Below are positions 1 through 8,680 of a DNA stretch of 13,551 bases, piece after piece. The position numbers were made by a program, and so were the translations under genes. Positions within the stretch are counted from its first letter, which is position 1; every line of letters begins with the position of its first letter. This DNA is from Ignavibacteria bacterium. GTDB lineage: Bacteria; Bacteroidota; Ignavibacteria; Ignavibacteriales; Melioribacteraceae. The notes under the pieces are model-generated. The model did not search any database. It had not been told where the DNA came from and saw nothing but the letters and a program-made list of their open reading frames with translations. The stretch covers positions 1 through 13,551 of the forward strand of contig DSBF01000443.1 in the NCBI GenBank assembly GCA_011049495.1. The letters run 5' to 3'.

Positions 1-109
1 CAGCATCTTGATTCCAAGTCCAATACAAATTATATGCGATATCAATTAATGCAAATAATTTTTTCGGTAATGAAGGTGCAACGTTAAATGTTCCTATAAA
101 TTTTACCAT
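1..109 (-). CDS. glgP: Alpha-glucan (glycogen) phosphorylase, N-terminal fragment cut by the window edge
   Basis: Only the first 36 codons lie in the window; the gene continues beyond position 1. The reverse strand reads ATG at 109, with an AGGAGT ribosome binding site about 10 bases upstream. The peptide contains VAPSLPKKLFALIDIAYN (residues 10-27) followed by LYWTWNQDA. This LP..L..L..IAYNL.W.WN.DA pattern is the typical start of the DUF3417 N-terminal domain of the short bacterial/archaeal alpha-glucan phosphorylases. These cytoplasmic, PLP-dependent enzymes release glucose-1-phosphate from alpha-1,4-glucans. The catalytic part is not visible, so the identification rests on the N-terminal motif alone. 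The gene is transcribed divergently from plsY. Confidence 0.8.
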   Translation of the reverse strand, partial: MVKFIGTFNVAPSLPKKLFALIDIAYNLYWTWNQDA

Positions 110-348
110 CGAAATAATACTCCTAAAATTGACACTTTTAAAAATCACGATTACCTAAATAAGAGGAAAAATAATCAATAGCAATATTGCATTTTATTCT
201 AAAATTTATTGTGATTTTTATGATTTAAAGATATGAATCATTTTATGAAATATGAAGCTCAATATCCTATAATTAATATGTTTGTTAATGCGCATTATTA
301 AATTGATTTATAAAATTGTAAATTTGTTTTTAAAAATATTAGAGGACA
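110..348. other. Divergent intergenic region between glgP and plsY
   Basis: This 239-bp, very AT-rich stretch has no convincing gene. It must hold the promoters of both divergent units. It contains a perfect inverted repeat TAAAAATCAC (139-148) / GTGATTTTTA (211-220), a 10-bp palindrome GCAATATTGC (181-190), and a TATAAT box at 268-273. No sigma-A promoter for glgP stands out on the minus strand. Whether the inverted repeats are operators or chance in AT-rich DNA cannot be decided here. Confidence 0.5.
245..273 (+). promoter_or_regulatory. Candidate sigma-A promoter for plsY-htrA-purB
   Basis: A perfect -10 hexamer TATAAT (268-273) lies 17 bases after ATGAAA (245-250), which matches the -35 consensus at four of six positions. 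Transcription would begin near 280, giving a leader of about 70 bases. A TAAATTTG at 319-326 matches the Bacteroidota -7 consensus TAnnTTTG but has no TTTG box at the right distance, so the sigma-A reading is preferred. AT-rich DNA gives frequent false matches. Confidence 0.4.
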
Positions 349-993
349 ATGTATTACATAATATCGTTGATAATCGGTTACTCGATAGGTTCAATTCCTA
401 CTGCTTACATACTGTTGAAGAAGGTAAAAGGGATTGATATAACCAACGAAGGATCGAAGAACGTAGGCGCACTAAATTCTTATGAAGTTTCCAATTCCAG
501 GCTGATTGGTGCTGTTGTATTGTTTATCGATTTCTTAAAAGGATTTTTACCGGTATATATTGTTCAAGTAATATTCGGGAATGAATTTCTTTATTCGGTA
601 ATAGCAATAGCCTCAGCAGTATTTGCGCATTGTTATTCACCCTGGATAAAATTTAAAGGCGGAAGAGGATTAGCAACTGCTCTCGGCGGGAGTGTTTTAT
701 TTGCTTATTCCATCCCGGTTATTTGGATTTTCTTTTGGATAGTATCTTACCTATTCAGAAGACATATTCATTTTTCGAATATGTCATCCACTATATTGAC
801 CGGTGCGATAGCAATTGCAAACTCGGATATATTAAATAAATATACAAAAGAGAGTGCCGATGAGAACTGGATATTCGGGATATCGGTTGCATTGGTAATG
901 GCAATAATAATGAGTAAACATATCGAACCATTTAAGGAATGGTTTCTAAGTCAAAAAAGAAAGACAAGCAGGAATAATTATGAAACAGATTAA
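349..993 (+). CDS. plsY: PlsY-type acyl-phosphate:glycerol-3-phosphate acyltransferase (divergent)
   Basis: This is a 214-residue integral membrane protein of the DUF205/PlsY family. The family transfers the acyl group of acyl-phosphate to glycerol-3-phosphate, the first step of membrane phospholipid synthesis. The three family motifs are present in order: GSIPTAY (14-20), GSKNVGALN (35-43) and KFKGGRGLAT (101-110), with DFLKG at 61-65. The usual motif 2 is GSGNxGATN and motif 3 usually reads GGKGVAT. This copy therefore has Lys for the second Gly, Leu for Thr, and Arg for Lys. Five or so hydrophobic segments fit the family fold. The start has AGAGG three to four bases upstream. The 3' end overlaps the protease gene by 14 bases. 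It may be a PlsY paralogue of altered specificity; a second canonical plsY elsewhere is possible. Confidence 0.85.
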   Translation: MYYIISLIIGYSIGSIPTAYILLKKVKGIDITNEGSKNVGALNSYEVSNSRLIGAVVLFIDFLKGFLPVYIVQVIFGNEFLYSVIAIASAVFAHCYSPWIKFKGGRGLATALGGSVLFAYSIPVIWIFFWIVSYLFRRHIHFSNMSSTILTGAIAIANSDILNKYTKESADENWIFGISVALVMAIIMSKHIEPFKEWFLSQKRKTSRNNYETD

Positions 994-2161
994 AATAGCA
1001 TTTCTTTCCTCGGCAATAACTATTCTAATTCTTTCCGTGGTTTTTGCTGTTTTTTATTACAATGAAGGTTTTGCCGAAAGCAATGAAAATATTTTCAAGC
1101 AAGTTGAACATGTTATAACTCCAACAGAGCGTGCATCAATTACCGATTCGATTTATAAAGGCAGAGAAACGATCATAACCGAGACTATAAAAAACGTTAA
1201 CCCTGCAGTAATAGGGATAAATGTTGTTGAAATTAGAGAATACCGTTCCCCATGGTATAACTTTTTCAGAGATGATCCTTATTTCCGTGATTATTTCAGG
1301 CGGCAGCAGAGAGTGCAGGGATTAGGAAGCGGTGTAATAATTTCATCCGACGGTTATATTATTACAAATGATCACGTTGCCGGCAATGCCGTTGAAGTAA
1401 TCGTTACAATGACCGACGGTATGCAGTATAAAGCTGAAGTTGTTGGTACCGATATGGTTTCGGATATATGTCTATTAAAAATAGATGCTAAGGATCTTCC
1501 TTATATTAAATTCGGAAGGTCCGATGATTTGCTTATCGGTGAATGGGTAATTGCGCTCGGTAATCCATTCGGTTTGTTTGATATTAATGATCAACCAACA
1601 GTAACAGTCGGAGTAATTAGTTCGACCGGAATGAATTTAGGACAAGTTAACAACAGGTATTATGTTAATATGATTCAAACCGATGCTGCAATTAATGGAG
1701 GAAACAGCGGCGGTCCGCTTGTAAACAGTTTAGGTGAACTAATAGGAATGAACACTTTAATTTTTACCGCAGACGGTTCAAGAGGTAATGTTGGTGTAGG
1801 ATTTGCAATTCCCGTTGAAAAGATTGAAAAGATAGTAACAGAACTTAAAAAACACGGGAAGGTTGACAGGGAGTTTTGGACAGGCTTGAGAATACAAGCT
1901 GTTGATTCGGGTATTGCGAAGTATTACAATCTGCCTAACACAAGAGGAGTAATTGTGACACACGTAGCTCAGAATTCTCCTGCAGAAAAAGCTGATTTGA
2001 AGGTCGGGGATATTATTTTGCGAGTCGGGAAATATAAAATTAACGACGATAATACGCTTATCGGAATATTACAGGAATTCAAGACCGGTGATTCTTTAAC
2101 ACTTACAATTCTTAGTGAAAACAAGCAGTTAACAAAAACAATGAAATTGGAAAAGAAATGA
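980..2161 (+). CDS. HtrA/Deg-family periplasmic serine protease with one PDZ domain
   Basis: This 393-residue S1C protease of the DegP/DegQ/DegS type would degrade or sense misfolded envelope proteins. A hydrophobic segment at 6-27 is either a membrane anchor or a signal peptide with possible cleavage after GFA (30-32). A trypsin-like domain covers about 65-290. The catalytic triad is His132 (in ITNDHVAGNA), Asp162 (in SDICLLKID) and Ser243 (in GGNSGGPL). A single PDZ domain occupies about 300-390 (GVIVTHVAQNSPAEKADLKV, then GDIILRVG). DegP and DegQ have two PDZ domains, so the layout is closer to DegS or bacterial HtrA. Residues 85-112, rich in Tyr, Phe and Arg, resemble the flexible LA-loop region. 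ATG at 980 is preceded by AGGA and lies inside plsY; the end overlaps purB as ATGA. Both overlaps suggest translational coupling. Confidence 0.93.
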   Translation: MKQIKIAFLSSAITILILSVVFAVFYYNEGFAESNENIFKQVEHVITPTERASITDSIYKGRETIITETIKNVNPAVIGINVVEIREYRSPWYNFFRDDPYFRDYFRRQQRVQGLGSGVIISSDGYIITNDHVAGNAVEVIVTMTDGMQYKAEVVGTDMVSDICLLKIDAKDLPYIKFGRSDDLLIGEWVIALGNPFGLFDINDQPTVTVGVISSTGMNLGQVNNRYYVNMIQTDAAINGGNSGGPLVNSLGELIGMNTLIFTADGSRGNVGVGFAIPVEKIEKIVTELKKHGKVDREFWTGLRIQAVDSGIAKYYNLPNTRGVIVTHVAQNSPAEKADLKVGDIILRVGKYKINDDNTLIGILQEFKTGDSLTLTILSENKQLTKTMKLEKK

Positions 2162-3459
2162 TAGAAAGATATACACTCACCGAAATGGGAAAAATTTGGG
2201 AGGATGAGTTCAAATATTCAACCTGGTTGAAGATAGAAATACTTGCATGTGAAGCACGAGCCGAAATGAATGAAATCCCTTCTGCGGATGTGGAAGTAAT
2301 TAAGAAGAAAGCTAAGTTTGACGTAAAAAAAATATTAGAAATAGAAGAAACAACAAAGCATGATGTAATTGCTTTTTTGACAAACGTTGCGGAATATGTC
2401 GGACCGGAATCAAGGCATATTCATTACGGAATGACATCTTCTGATATTTTAGACACAACACTCTCCTACCAGATGAAAAGTGCGGGAGAAATTTTACTTA
2501 ATCAATTACATCAATTAAAAGATTCATTAAAAAGAAGATCAAACGAGCATAAAAAAACATTATGTGTAGGAAGAAGCCACGGTATACATGCCGAACCAAC
2601 TTCGATGGGATTAAAATTTGCTTTATGGTATGAAGAATGTAAAAGAAATATACTAAGAATAGAACATGCAATTGAGACAATAAGTGTCGGACAAATTTCG
2701 GGAGCTGTCGGAACATTTGAACATCTCTCTCCAAAAGTTGAAGAGTATGTTTGTGAAAAGATGGGATTAAGACCAGCACCAGTTTCGACACAAGTTATAC
2801 AAAGAGATAGACATGCCGAGTTTTTAACAACATTAGCCATCATTGCCGCTATGTTAGAAAAAATTTCAATTGAGATTCGTCACTTACAAAGAACCGAGGT
2901 ATTGGAAGCCGAAGAATATTTTTCCAAAGGTCAAAAGGGTTCATCTGCAATGCCGCACAAACGAAATCCGATTGTGTCCGAGAGAATAACCGGTTTGGCA
3001 AGATTGATAAGAGCTAATGCTATGGCATCAATCGAAAATGTTGCACTTTGGCATGAGCGGGATATTTCTCATTCATCGGTTGAAAGAGTAATTGTCCCGG
3101 ATAGCTGCATACTACTAAACTACATGCTTGATTTGATGATAAAGTTAATAGATAACTTAATAATATATCCTGAAAATATGATAAAGAATTTGAATATTAC
3201 CAGAGGATTAGTCTTCTCGCAAACAATTTTACTAATGCTGGTTAGTAAAGGAATCACACGCGAAGATGCCTACAAACTTGTTCAAACATGTGCAATGGAT
3301 ATTTGGAAGGATGAGAAGAAAAATCTAAAGGATGAGTTATTGGCAAATGAAAAAATAATGAACTTACTTTCTTCAAATGAAATTGAAGAAGTATTTGATA
3401 ATAAAAAAATGCTCAAAAATATCGATTATATTTTTGAACGAAGTGTAGAAAGAGAATGA
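2158..3459 (+). CDS. purB: Adenylosuccinate lyase
   Basis: PurB (433 residues) acts twice in purine synthesis. It releases fumarate from SAICAR and from adenylosuccinate to give AICAR and AMP; it is a cytoplasmic homotetramer. It has the fumarase/aspartase superfamily signature SSAMPHKRNP at 262-271, whose serine loop supplies the catalytic base. The other expected active-site pieces are His68 (TTKHDV), the GMTSSDILDT segment (91-100) and His141 in GRSHGIHAEPTS. Length matches the short bacterial type. The ATG overlaps the stop of the protease gene (ATGA), so it is probably translated from the same message. A GGA about ten bases before the start is the only visible Shine-Dalgarno. No T-tract terminator follows it. 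Confidence 0.97.
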   Translation: MIERYTLTEMGKIWEDEFKYSTWLKIEILACEARAEMNEIPSADVEVIKKKAKFDVKKILEIEETTKHDVIAFLTNVAEYVGPESRHIHYGMTSSDILDTTLSYQMKSAGEILLNQLHQLKDSLKRRSNEHKKTLCVGRSHGIHAEPTSMGLKFALWYEECKRNILRIEHAIETISVGQISGAVGTFEHLSPKVEEYVCEKMGLRPAPVSTQVIQRDRHAEFLTTLAIIAAMLEKISIEIRHLQRTEVLEAEEYFSKGQKGSSAMPHKRNPIVSERITGLARLIRANAMASIENVALWHERDISHSSVERVIVPDSCILLNYMLDLMIKLIDNLIIYPENMIKNLNITRGLVFSQTILLMLVSKGITREDAYKLVQTCAMDIWKDEKKNLKDELLANEKIMNLLSSNEIEEVFDNKKMLKNIDYIFERSVERE

Positions 3460-3487
3460 AAAGCAAACCCTAAAATCGAATTTCTAA

Positions 3488-3503
3488 TCCGTTAGCTAAC
3501 GGA
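3488..3503. repeat. Perfect 16-bp palindrome, TCCGTTAGCTAACGGA
   Basis: The two 8-base halves TCCGTTAG and CTAACGGA are exact reverse complements with no loop. The sequence is GC-richer than its surroundings and lies 29 bases after the purB stop. No run of T follows, so it is not a standard intrinsic terminator. It could be a REP-like repeat of the kind mobilised by RAYT transposases, an mRNA-stabilising hairpin at the end of purB, or a binding site. One copy is visible in this window. Confidence 0.55.
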
Positions 3504-3677
3504 CTAAACAATATTGAAGCTCGCAATAGGAATTTTCAAAACTGATTTTTAATAATCAATATGAGTTTAGAGGTTAAATACAGTCTCAAATCTGCATATT
3601 AAAGATTTAACGTTCGCACCAATTTTTCGCACCGCAGTAAATTAACAAAGGGAAAAAAACCGTTTTTATAAGAAATA

Positions 3678-3706
3678 TTGACAATATTGACATCATGTAT
3701 TATATT
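3678..3706 (+). promoter_or_regulatory. Sigma-A promoter of groESL
   Basis: A perfect -35 TTGACA (3678-3683) is followed after exactly 17 bases by -10 TATATT (3701-3706). Transcription would start near 3713, inside the CIRCE element, so repressor binding would block initiation. A second TTGACA (3687-3692) belongs to a tandem 9-bp duplication, ATATTGACA twice at 3675-3692. It has no suitable -10 at the right distance. Confidence 0.85.
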
Positions 3707-3731
3707 AGCACTCTCAATATTCGAGTGCTAA
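3705..3731. promoter_or_regulatory. CIRCE operator (HrcA binding site)
   Basis: The arms TTAGCACTC (3705-3713) and GAGTGCTAA (3723-3731) match the CIRCE consensus without mismatch and are separated by the canonical 9-base spacer. CIRCE is bound by the repressor HrcA, which needs GroEL to stay active. The groESL operon is therefore expected to be heat-inducible and self-limiting. The element overlaps the -10 box and start point. HrcA itself is not encoded in this window. Confidence 0.97.
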
Positions 3732-3768
3732 CAACAATTAACAAATAATCAAAATGGAGGAAAAAACC

Positions 3769-4065
3769 ATGGCAGATTTCAAAATTAAACCTTTAGCTGA
3801 TAGAGTAATAGTACAACCGGCTAAAGCCGAAGAAAAAACCAAAGGGGGCATAATTCTTCCCGATACAGCAAAAGAAAAACCTATCGAAGGAACGATAGTG
3901 GCTGTTGGACCGGGCAGAGTTACGGAAGAAGGCAAAGAAATAAAAATGAGTGTTAAACAAGGCGATAAAGTATTGTATGGTAAATACTCCGGCACCGAAG
4001 TAAATATTGAGGGTGAAGAATATTTAATTATGCGTGAAAGTGATATTTACGGAATCGTTAGTTAA
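3769..4065 (+). CDS. groES: Co-chaperonin GroES (Hsp10)
   Basis: GroES (98 residues) is the heptameric lid of the GroEL folding chamber. The chosen start is ATG 3769, giving [15 protein letters not shown]. It has a strong GGAGG at 3756-3760, eight bases upstream. An in-frame ATG at 3754 overlaps that ribosome binding site and would add a spurious MEEKT. Family features are PLADRVIV (8-15), the mobile loop around [12 protein letters not shown] (21-32) that contacts GroEL, and [10 protein letters not shown] (41-50). The length is normal. It is the first gene of the CIRCE-controlled operon, 64 bases ahead of groEL. Confidence 0.97.
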   Translation: MADFKIKPLADRVIVQPAKAEEKTKGGIILPDTAKEKPIEGTIVAVGPGRVTEEGKEIKMSVKQGDKVLYGKYSGTEVNIEGEEYLIMRESDIYGIVS

Positions 4066-4111
4066 TAAAATGCATCATACGAAAACAAATTTGTAAGAAT
4101 TATATAAATAA

Positions 4112-5764
<1,653 letters not shown>

Positions 5765-5792
5765 TCTAGATGTAAGTATCAAGTATCAAGAT

Positions 5793-5826
5793 AAAAAAAG
5801 GCAGCCGAGTTGGCTGCCTTTTTTTT
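5793..5826. terminator. Bidirectional intrinsic terminator between groEL and the leftward operon
   Basis: Seven A (5793-5799), stem GGCAGCC (5800-5806), loop GAGTT, stem GGCTGCC (5812-5818), then eight T (5819-5826). The A-run pairs with the T-run and serves as the T-tract when read on the other strand. The hairpin can therefore stop transcripts from groEL (ends 5764) and from the converging kinase gene (ends 5860). Confidence 0.93.
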
Positions 5827-5859
5827 ATAAATTCAATTGTACTGATAATAATAATTGAT

Positions 5860-8121
5860 CTATACTTTGAGTAATTTCTTTTTATCTTCTTTACCGTTAC
5901 CGGTATTATAGTAATAGTAATAATATTTGTAATACGAGCCATAACCGGGTCGGTACGCAAATTTATTTAACACTGTTCCAAGAAATTGCGATTTTGCCAT
6001 TTTAAGAACATCGAGGGATTTGAAAAGAATATCATATTCGGTAACTCCGGCAGACACAACCAACATAACCCCATCAACTATTTGTGCAAGGATTTCCGAA
6101 TCTGTAACAGCAATAATTGGCGGAGAATCAATAACAATAAGATCAAAATGAGATTCTAATTTTTTTAAGAACTCTTCCATCTTATGAGAACCAAGAATTT
6201 CCGCAGGGTTTGGAGGAATTGTTCCACCAGTTATATAATACAAGCTTGCTTGTTCGGTTTTTCTAATTAATTCATCAAATGTAGCTTGACCAAAGAAGTA
6301 ATCAATAAATCCGGGAAATCTTTCATGATTAAAAATTTTGTGAACTCGTGGTTTTCGTAAGTCACAATCTAGTAATAAAACTTTTTGATTAGCTTGAGCA
6401 AAACTGCCGGCAAGATTCACTGCTGTTATGGTTTTACCTTCCCCGGCAGAAGACGAAGTAACTAGAAGCTTTTTGGGAATTGTTCCTTCCACACCAGAAT
6501 ATCGAATACGGGTACGAAGAGCACGATAAGCTTCGCTAGCTGTTGAATCGGATTTTTTATTTACAATAAACTCACTACCGGGCGTTCTATTTTTATCAGC
6601 TACAAACATTTCAGGAATCCAGGCAAGCAGGCTAATATTCTTTTGCTGAAGTTCTTCAGGAGTTTTAACCGTATTATCAAAGTAGTTGCGAATAAAAGCA
6701 AAGCCAAATCCAAAACCAACACCAAGTACTAATCCAACCGCAATAATTAATATACGATTAGGTTTGGATGGATTTTCAGGTACACGAGCATCATCAATTA
6801 TCAACACGTTGCCCGGGGTAGATTGCTCATTAATTTGAGCTTCTTGATATTTTTCTTCAACAAGAAGATAAAGTTTTTCATTTGCCTCTTTAATTCTTTG
6901 CAATCTTGCTAAGTCAAGAGTTCGTTTAGGCATTTCATTAAAGCGGACTTCGTAGCGTTGAACTAGTTCATCAAGTTCTTTATAGGAAGAAAGCAAGGAT
7001 TGGTAACGAACCTCCTCCTCAAGTACTTTTGCTGTTAGTTGTTGAATTTGTTCAGGGTTGGAAGCAAAAATACCGGCTTTGTAAACAAGAATTTGTTCGT
7101 TTAATTTTTCTCTTAAATCGGTAATCTTTTTTTCATATTCATTAATAATAGCAGTATTTGCACCACCACTTCTATCAACGGTACTAAGTGCCAAATCTTT
7201 TTGTGACTGCAACTGAGCAATTTGAGTCTGAAGGTTTTTAATATAAGGTTCTGTTGCAAAGCTTTCGAGATAATCCTTAATTCGAGGATCTTGTTTTTCA
7301 AGTTCTTCTTTATATTGATCAAGGCTTTTCTTAGAAATTGTTAAATCAATTTTTGTTGCATTACGTTGCGACTCAAAAGTTGTAAGCTGATCGATTAAAG
7401 CTCTTGCTTGTTGAGTTAAATCGACAACACCTCTTTCCTCTTGATAAACTTTAAGCTGTTCTTCAGCAAAAAGTAGTTCATCTAATTTACCCTTTCGCTG
7501 AGTTTCCAAAAATTCTTTTACCACAACAAGTTGTTTTCTGTTATAAGCTAAATTAAGATCCAAGTAGCTCTTTGCATATATATTAGCAATTAAAGCGGCT
7601 TCTTCAGGTGATGGAGATTCCACGGAAATTTCCACAACATCTAAGCCTCTTTTTTGTTCAATCGTCACAATACTGTTTTTGTCACCGAATAATGTAGCTA
7701 AATCATTAACCGCCCTTAATTCTTTTCTATCATTATCGGAAAAAAGGGATTCTTGATCATATATAAGATGAAACTTATCCGGATGATTAGATAATCTAAA
7801 AGAATCTATTAGAGCTTTTGCAACATTTTCACGAATAGTATAGCTTTTGAGAATTTCGATTTCGTTTGCAATAAAACGGTCGCTCCCGAAATCCTGAAAT
7901 TCAGGTAAAAGAGGAGCCTCGAGAATATTCCCGGACGGTTTATTGAGTTTCATGGAAGTTGTACTTGAGAAAATATTCGTTGCGGTTAAAGCATAAAATA
8001 CAGCTATGCCGACTGCAGCCAAAGTAATTATAATAATAGGTAAAAGATTCTGTCGTATAAGATTTATATAATCTTTTAAAGTTGTTTCATTTTGCTCATT
8101 CATAAAATCTTGGTTTTTCAA
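5860..8121 (-). CDS. Wzc-like polysaccharide co-polymerase / BY-kinase fusion
   Basis: This 753-residue inner-membrane protein combines a Wzz-type chain-length domain with a cytoplasmic tyrosine autokinase. Such proteins control polymerisation and export of capsule or exopolysaccharide. A first membrane helix lies at about 27-48, then an extracytoplasmic region with coiled-coil stretches (about 195-435), a PxxP-like segment (VPENPSKPNR, 447-456) and a second helix at about 457-477. The kinase has Walker A SSSAGEGKT (556-564), Walker A' VLLLDCDLRKP (581-591) and Walker B LIVIDSPP (661-668). The tail has ten tyrosines between 723 and 738, six consecutive. The start is TTG at 8121: GAGGG lies six bases before it, while the ATG at 8103 has none. 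It is the last gene of the leftward operon, 16 bases after the SLBB gene. No glycosyltransferase or polymerase gene is nearby. Confidence 0.9.
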   Translation of the reverse strand: MKNQDFMNEQNETTLKDYINLIRQNLLPIIIITLAAVGIAVFYALTATNIFSSTTSMKLNKPSGNILEAPLLPEFQDFGSDRFIANEIEILKSYTIRENVAKALIDSFRLSNHPDKFHLIYDQESLFSDNDRKELRAVNDLATLFGDKNSIVTIEQKRGLDVVEISVESPSPEEAALIANIYAKSYLDLNLAYNRKQLVVVKEFLETQRKGKLDELLFAEEQLKVYQEERGVVDLTQQARALIDQLTTFESQRNATKIDLTISKKSLDQYKEELEKQDPRIKDYLESFATEPYIKNLQTQIAQLQSQKDLALSTVDRSGGANTAIINEYEKKITDLREKLNEQILVYKAGIFASNPEQIQQLTAKVLEEEVRYQSLLSSYKELDELVQRYEVRFNEMPKRTLDLARLQRIKEANEKLYLLVEEKYQEAQINEQSTPGNVLIIDDARVPENPSKPNRILIIAVGLVLGVGFGFGFAFIRNYFDNTVKTPEELQQKNISLLAWIPEMFVADKNRTPGSEFIVNKKSDSTASEAYRALRTRIRYSGVEGTIPKKLLVTSSSAGEGKTITAVNLAGSFAQANQKVLLLDCDLRKPRVHKIFNHERFPGFIDYFFGQATFDELIRKTEQASLYYITGGTIPPNPAEILGSHKMEEFLKKLESHFDLIVIDSPPIIAVTDSEILAQIVDGVMLVVSAGVTEYDILFKSLDVLKMAKSQFLGTVLNKFAYRPGYGSYYKYYYYYYNTGNGKEDKKKLLKV

Positions 8122-8137
8122 TGTAATCCCTCTAAAA

Positions 8138-8656
8138 TTAGTTTCGTAAGATATTTATTACTAAAATAGAAAGCGAAATCAAAGTAGATACAACCGAAAG
8201 AGTTATGCTAAACCAATCCTTAAAATATAAGCGTGGAGCTCCAGGAACCAATAAAATATCCCCTCCTCTAAGATTCGGAACACTTTTCTTAACACGTTTT
8301 AATTTACTTTCCCATAGGAGATCATTATAATCGATTTTCATCATAATTTGTGTAGAATCTGCCAACACTCTATAGAGTCTAATATCCTCAAGATTAGCAT
8401 CATCCGAAGGACCGCCGGCATAAGAAAGCAAATCGGCAACAGTAGTATTAACCGGCACTATATATCTACCGGGATATCGCATAAAACCCCAAACTGCAAC
8501 TCTCATATTTACAGATGATGGATCGGAATAATCATACAATCCTCCTTGACGATAATTTCTATCAAGTGGAGAAACACCTATTTCATAATCTTTTACTTGA
8601 GCGAATAATGAGAGCCCGAGAGTGAAGAAAAGTATAAATAGTATTTTTAATTTCAT
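8138..8656 (-). CDS. Small exported SLBB-domain protein, probable polysaccharide-export accessory
   Basis: The protein has 172 residues. An N-terminal signal peptide is evident (basic MKLK, hydrophobic core to about 18, possible cleavage after LFA or FAQ). Residues 52-96 (VAVWGFMRYPGRYIV..., then NTTVADLLSYAGGP) fit an SLBB/beta-grasp domain as found in Wza-type export channels. LRGGDILLVPG (129-139) is the strand that usually closes such a unit. A hydrophobic helix at about 149-170 ends the protein. The Poly_export domain that precedes SLBB domains in Wza is absent, so this is not a complete export channel. It lies directly before the Wzc-like kinase, which suggests a partnership in envelope polysaccharide export. 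The Shine-Dalgarno is weak (GGA). Confidence 0.75.
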   Translation of the reverse strand: MKLKILFILFFTLGLSLFAQVKDYEIGVSPLDRNYRQGGLYDYSDPSSVNMRVAVWGFMRYPGRYIVPVNTTVADLLSYAGGPSDDANLEDIRLYRVLADSTQIMMKIDYNDLLWESKLKRVKKSVPNLRGGDILLVPGAPRLYFKDWFSITLSVVSTLISLSILVINILRN

Positions 8657-8680
8657 AAATTTTCCATGTATATGAACTGA

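Larger units (their letters stand above)
3460..3768. other. Regulatory intergenic region between purB and groES
   Basis: This 309-bp stretch has no gene. From left to right it holds a perfect 16-bp palindrome (3488-3503), an AT-rich stretch with a weak inverted repeat AAATCT (3588-3593) / AGATTT (3603-3608), a direct repeat TTCGCACC (3613-3620 and 3626-3633), a strong promoter (3678-3706), the CIRCE operator (3705-3731), and the groES ribosome binding site. I see no classical terminator for purB. Confidence 0.7.

Noticed and set aside
3561..3602. A 13-codon reading frame (ATG at 3561) between purB and groES
   Set aside because: It has no Shine-Dalgarno and no recognisable sequence, and it is within chance length in AT-rich DNA.
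3613..3633. Direct repeat TTCGCACC, 13 bases apart, as an operator pair
   Set aside because: It is a single pair of 8-mers, well upstream of the promoter, with no symmetry or further copies; too little to support a call.
3687..3715. Second groESL promoter using TTGACA at 3687-3692
   Set aside because: At 16-18 bases downstream there is only CIRCE sequence such as ACTCTC, which does not resemble a -10 box.
3754..3768. Longer groES starting at ATG 3754 (extra MEEKT)
   Set aside because: That ATG overlaps the GGAGG ribosome binding site, and the sequence from ATG 3769 begins exactly like other GroES proteins.
5773..5790. Short tandem repeat AAGTATC twice after groEL as a CRISPR or mobile-element end
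   Set aside because: Only two 7-base units are present, with no spacer structure or flanking duplication; it is simple sequence next to the terminator.
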